Below, in pieces: positions 21,941-24,872 of a DNA stretch of 24,872 nt. The stretch is from assembly GCA_045122835.1 (NCBI GenBank), contig JBGVIB010000081.1, positions 1 through 24,872 of the forward strand, written 5' to 3'. Position 1 is the first letter of the stretch, and each line of letters starts with the position of its first letter. This stretch comes from JBGVMW01 sp045122835 (GTDB taxonomy: Bacteria > Bacillota > Clostridia > Lachnospirales > Lachnospiraceae). The notes beneath the pieces were generated by a model. The model was given only the letters and a program-made list of their open reading frames with translations. It was not told the origin of the DNA and searched no databases. The translations under genes were made by a program, and so were the position numbers.

Positions 21941-23242
21941 ATGACATATGAAGAAAGTGTTTCATACATTTTAAATATCCCAAAATTTACAACCAAAAAC
22001 GAACCAGGACACACCCGTTATTTCCTGCAAGCCATGGGAAACCCTCAGGACAAAATGAAAATCATCCATGTGGCAGGTACTAACGGAAAAGGCTCGGTCT
22101 GTGCTTATCTGCAATCCATTTTGTTGCAGGCAGGCAAAAAAACAGCCATGTTCACATCACCCCATTTAGTCAGGATAAACGAACGGTTCCGCATGAATGG
22201 CATCCCGGTAGCAGATGATGCGTTTACATATGCCTTTGAGGCAGTATATCAACTCGTAAAAACAGCAGAAGGCCAGGGAATTGCCCATCCCACCTTTTTT
22301 GAATATTTATTCCTTATGGCAATGATATTATTTCAGGATTCCGAATACATTATTTTAGAGACAGGGTTAGGCGGCCGATTAGATGCTACAAATGTAATAG
22401 ACCATCCGATACTTACCATTATTACCGCAATCAGTCTTGACCATACAGAACTGTTAGGAGACACGGTAGAAAAGATTGCTTATGAAAAAGCAGGTATTTT
22501 AAAAGAAGGCACTCCAGTGGTATTTGATGGTAATTCAAAAGAAGCATCTGCAGTTATTCGAAAAAAAGCAAAAGAACTTTCTGTAGAATATTGCCCGGTA
22601 TCAAAAAAAGATATTAAGAATTTATGTAGCAGACAAAAATCGGTTGATTTTTCGACTTATGTTAAGTATTATATTGCTAATGGCGTTATTTCAGAAACAG
22701 AAGAAAGGTTCAAAATACCATTTCAGGCTCCTTACCAGGCAGATAATGCAATACTTGCTCTTAGAGCAGCCATGTATCTTGACTGTAAGGAGGAACTTTC
22801 TTTAGATATTTTAAAAAAGGGACTTTCACGTATGCAGTGGGAAGGAAGAATGGAAGAAGTAATGCCTGGAATTATTGTAGATGGTGCCCACAATGAAGCA
22901 GGAATGGAAGCATTTATCAGTGGGGCATCACTTGACAGTAATAAAAAAATACTGTTATTTACAGCGGTAAAAGATAAAGAATATGAACATATGATAGCCG
23001 ATCTGTGCAGGGAGCTGGCATTTACAAAGATAGTAGTGACAGAACTTCCAATGGCAAGAGCTACGAAGACAGAAGAGCTGGCAGCAATTTTTTGTAAATA
23101 TGCAAACTGTCCGGTTGAGGTACAGAACGATATCAAGCAGGCTTTTCATCTGGCAGAACAAAGCAGAGACGGGCAGACTACGCTATATTGTGTTGGCTCC
23201 CTTTATCTGGTAGGAGAAGTAAAAGCTATTCTGAGTAAATAG
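21941..23242 (+). CDS. folC: Folylpolyglutamate synthase / dihydrofolate synthase
   Basis: FolC adds glutamate to folates, retaining them in the cell, and in many bacteria also makes dihydrofolate from dihydropteroate. The 433-residue Mur-ligase-fold protein has AGTNGKGS (45-52), TSPHLVRINERFR, ETGLGGRLDATN, SLDHTELLG and VDGAHNEAGM, all family signatures. Whether it is bifunctional cannot be judged here. ATG 21941 has GGAGG (21930-21934). It heads an apparent operon with the 46-residue gene 18 bases downstream and the zinc-ribbon/TPR gene. Confidence 0.96.
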   Translation: MTYEESVSYILNIPKFTTKNEPGHTRYFLQAMGNPQDKMKIIHVAGTNGKGSVCAYLQSILLQAGKKTAMFTSPHLVRINERFRMNGIPVADDAFTYAFEAVYQLVKTAEGQGIAHPTFFEYLFLMAMILFQDSEYIILETGLGGRLDATNVIDHPILTIITAISLDHTELLGDTVEKIAYEKAGILKEGTPVVFDGNSKEASAVIRKKAKELSVEYCPVSKKDIKNLCSRQKSVDFSTYVKYYIANGVISETEERFKIPFQAPYQADNAILALRAAMYLDCKEELSLDILKKGLSRMQWEGRMEEVMPGIIVDGAHNEAGMEAFISGASLDSNKKILLFTAVKDKEYEHMIADLCRELAFTKIVVTELPMARATKTEELAAIFCKYANCPVEVQNDIKQAFHLAEQSRDGQTTLYCVGSLYLVGEVKAILSK

Positions 23243-23260
23243 ACAATAGGAGGTCATCTG

Positions 23261-23401
23261 ATGATAAATTTTGACGAGGAATTAAAGAAATTTCATCCAA
23301 GTCTGGAAGTGGACGAAGCGGAAGATGTGATTGAGTCCAGAGAAATGACAGATATGCTGGATATTTTAATGGCAATGTTAGCAGAAAAAAATGGACAGTA
23401 A
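23261..23401 (+). CDS. Small acidic protein, 46 residues, unknown function
   Basis: I do not recognise this family. The frame begins ATG with a strong ribosome binding site AGGAGGT (23248-23254) six bases upstream and encodes 46 residues, starting MINFDEELKKFHPSLEVDE and ending MLDILMAMLAEKNGQ. It is rich in Asp/Glu, has no Cys and no membrane segment; the second half (about 20-42) could form an amphipathic helix. It fits neatly between folC and the TPR gene with 18-base gaps on each side, which together with the ribosome binding site is the case for a real gene. It may be a partner of the TPR protein, but that is inference. Confidence 0.72.
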   Translation: MINFDEELKKFHPSLEVDEAEDVIESREMTDMLDILMAMLAEKNGQ

Positions 23402-23419
23402 CTCTTAGGAGATGAAATA

Positions 23420-24808
23420 ATGAAGTGTTGGAATTGTGGAAACACCCTGACGGAGCATAATTTTTGTCCGGCATGTGGTGCAGATGTAGATACATTTAAG
23501 AAGATAATCAGAATCTCAAATAAATATTATAATGATGGACTGGAAAAAGCGAAGGTAAGAGATTTAACCGGGGCAATTGACAGTCTGAAAATGAGTTTGA
23601 AGTACAATAAGCGAAATATACATGCAAGAAATCTACTTGGACTTGTGTATTATGAAACAGGTGAGATTGTTGCGGCACTTGGTGAGTGGGTAATCAGCAA
23701 GAATATGAGACCAAATAAGAACATTGTGGACGCATATATCAAAGCAGTTCAGGATAACCCACAGAAGTTAGAAACAACGAACCAAAGCATTAAAAAGTTT
23801 AATCTGGCATTGACATACTGTAATCAGGAAACCTATGATTTAGCGGTGATTCAGCTGAAGAAAGTGCTGTCAACGAATCCAAAGCTGATTAAGGGAAGAC
23901 AGCTGTTAGCACTCCTTTATATTCGTGAGAATCAGTATGATAAGGCATTAAAAGAATTAAAAAAAGCAGAAGAAACAGACCGTTGCAATCCCCTTACCAT
24001 CCGTTATCTGAAAGAATTAGAGCGGTATCACAAGGTAACAGAAAAAACAGTAAATGACAGAGAAGAAAAACAGAAAAAGAAAGAACCGGTACATTATAAG
24101 GTAGGTAACGATACGGTAATCCAACCAACTGTATATAAGGAGAATAATGGATTATCTGTTGTGCTTAACATTGCAATTGGATTAGTGCTGGGTGCAGCAT
24201 TAGTGTATTTTCTGGTGGTTCCTGGAAAGCAGCAGATTGCCAGCAGAGAAGCAGGTGAACTGCAGAAGTCACACAATGAGCAGTTGGCTGCAAAAGATGC
24301 TTCTATTGCCGATTTAGAGGATGTGATTGCAAGCCTTGAAGCAGAGGTGAAAGAGTTAGAAACAAATCTGGATGGTTATGAAGGCAAGGGTGGTGTGGTA
24401 GATTCTTATGAAAAGCTGCTGAGTGTTGTAACCACCTATACAGAAGGTGATGCGATTATCACATATGAAGCCCTTTCAACCATTACAGATGAAACGGTAA
24501 AAGAAGTTGGTGGCAATTTTGAAACTACCTATCAGACAATTAAGACAACAGTACAGCCGGAAGCAGCAACTGCATATTTTGAGAGGGCTGAAAAAAATTA
24601 CAATAATAGAAAATTTAAAGAGTCCATTCCGGATTATGAAAAGTGTTATGAGTTAGATCCGAAAAATGATGAGGCTTTATATCGTTTGGGCAGGGCATAT
24701 CAGAAGACGGATGATAAGGATAAAGCAAAGAAGGTTTTTGATGAGCTGATCAAAAAATTCCCGAACAATAAAACGGCAAGGGATGCAAAGCTTCACTATG
24801 ACGATTAA
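23420..24808 (+). CDS. Zinc-ribbon, TPR-repeat membrane protein
   Basis: The 462-residue protein has a zinc ribbon at the N-terminus (C3, C6, C16, C19), about four or five TPR-like helical repeats (about 35-200), a basic linker, one membrane segment (about 245-267, SVVLNIAIGLVLGAALVYFLV), a coiled coil (about 272-320) and further TPRs near the C-terminus (about 385-460, with YEKCYELDPKNDEALYRLGRAYQ). The N-terminal half should be cytosolic and the C-terminal half outside the membrane. TPRs point to a scaffold; no catalytic residues are seen. ATG 23420 has AGGAG (23407-23411) eight bases upstream. It is the last gene of the folC unit, ending at a terminator. Confidence 0.85.
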   Translation: MKCWNCGNTLTEHNFCPACGADVDTFKKIIRISNKYYNDGLEKAKVRDLTGAIDSLKMSLKYNKRNIHARNLLGLVYYETGEIVAALGEWVISKNMRPNKNIVDAYIKAVQDNPQKLETTNQSIKKFNLALTYCNQETYDLAVIQLKKVLSTNPKLIKGRQLLALLYIRENQYDKALKELKKAEETDRCNPLTIRYLKELERYHKVTEKTVNDREEKQKKKEPVHYKVGNDTVIQPTVYKENNGLSVVLNIAIGLVLGAALVYFLVVPGKQQIASREAGELQKSHNEQLAAKDASIADLEDVIASLEAEVKELETNLDGYEGKGGVVDSYEKLLSVVTTYTEGDAIITYEALSTITDETVKEVGGNFETTYQTIKTTVQPEAATAYFERAEKNYNNRKFKESIPDYEKCYELDPKNDEALYRLGRAYQKTDDKDKAKKVFDELIKKFPNNKTARDAKLHYDD

Positions 24809-24840
24809 TACAACAAACGAAAGAAAAATTATCACTGTAC

Positions 24841-24872
24841 AAGAGAAATCATTTTAATGGTTTCTCTTTTTT
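24841..24872 (+). terminator. Terminator of the folC-TPR unit
   Basis: AAGAGAAATCAT (24841-24852) pairs with ATGGTTTCTCTT (24857-24868) around TTTA, followed by Ts to the edge of the window. Confidence 0.88.

Noticed and set aside
22732..23136. Open frame of 134 codons antisense to folC
   Set aside because: A shadow of folC, with no start signal or recognisable motif.

Overview
This is chromosomal sequence from an endospore-forming, AT-rich Clostridia, most likely a Lachnospiraceae member; the genus cannot be fixed from the window. The call rests on four sporulation genes (spoIVA, spo0A, gpr, spoIIP), DapL-type diaminopimelate synthesis, a yicC-remA-gmk-rpoZ operon and the Firmicutes order rpsT-gpr-spoIIP-lepA-hemW. 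I see no rRNA, tRNA, CRISPR array, insertion sequence or prophage. Coding density is high and no gap between genes exceeds about 210 bases.

Layout. (1) 1-2956: spoIVA behind a striking inverted-repeat leader, a small CmpB-like membrane protein and a PHP-domain hydrolase. (2) 2967-5371: a sigma-A promoter drives yicC, remA, gmk and rpoZ, which are tightly packed or overlapping and end at a strong terminator. (3) 5398-9744: dapL on the minus strand, divergent from a soluble PAS histidine kinase that overlaps an HD-GYP response regulator by 4 nt, followed by a CheY-like receiver with its own promoter. (4) 9821-12845: a HAD phosphatase (minus strand), divergent from aguA and aguB, which turn agmatine into putrescine. 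(5) 12862-15952: spo0A (minus strand), divergent from an XRE/S24-like repressor followed by an RsmF-like RNA methyltransferase. (6) 16032-24872: rpsT (minus strand, TTG start), then gpr, spoIIP, lepA, hemW, folC, an overlooked 46-residue small protein gene, and a zinc-ribbon/TPR membrane protein ending in a terminator at the right edge.

How the genes relate. Spo0A is the master switch for sporulation; SpoIVA builds the coat platform, SpoIIP drives engulfment and Gpr degrades small acid-soluble proteins at germination. The rest is housekeeping (translation, nucleotide, folate, heme and cell-wall precursors) with one signalling island. The least ordinary parts are the spo0A/XRE divergent region (operator-like repeats, an atypical Spo0A acidic pocket, an S24-like domain without its catalytic dyad), the kinase/HD-GYP/CheY island, the spoIVA leader, and the small protein plus zinc-ribbon/TPR pair after folC. 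Most genes belong to known families; no gene cluster here is unmistakably a wholly new system.
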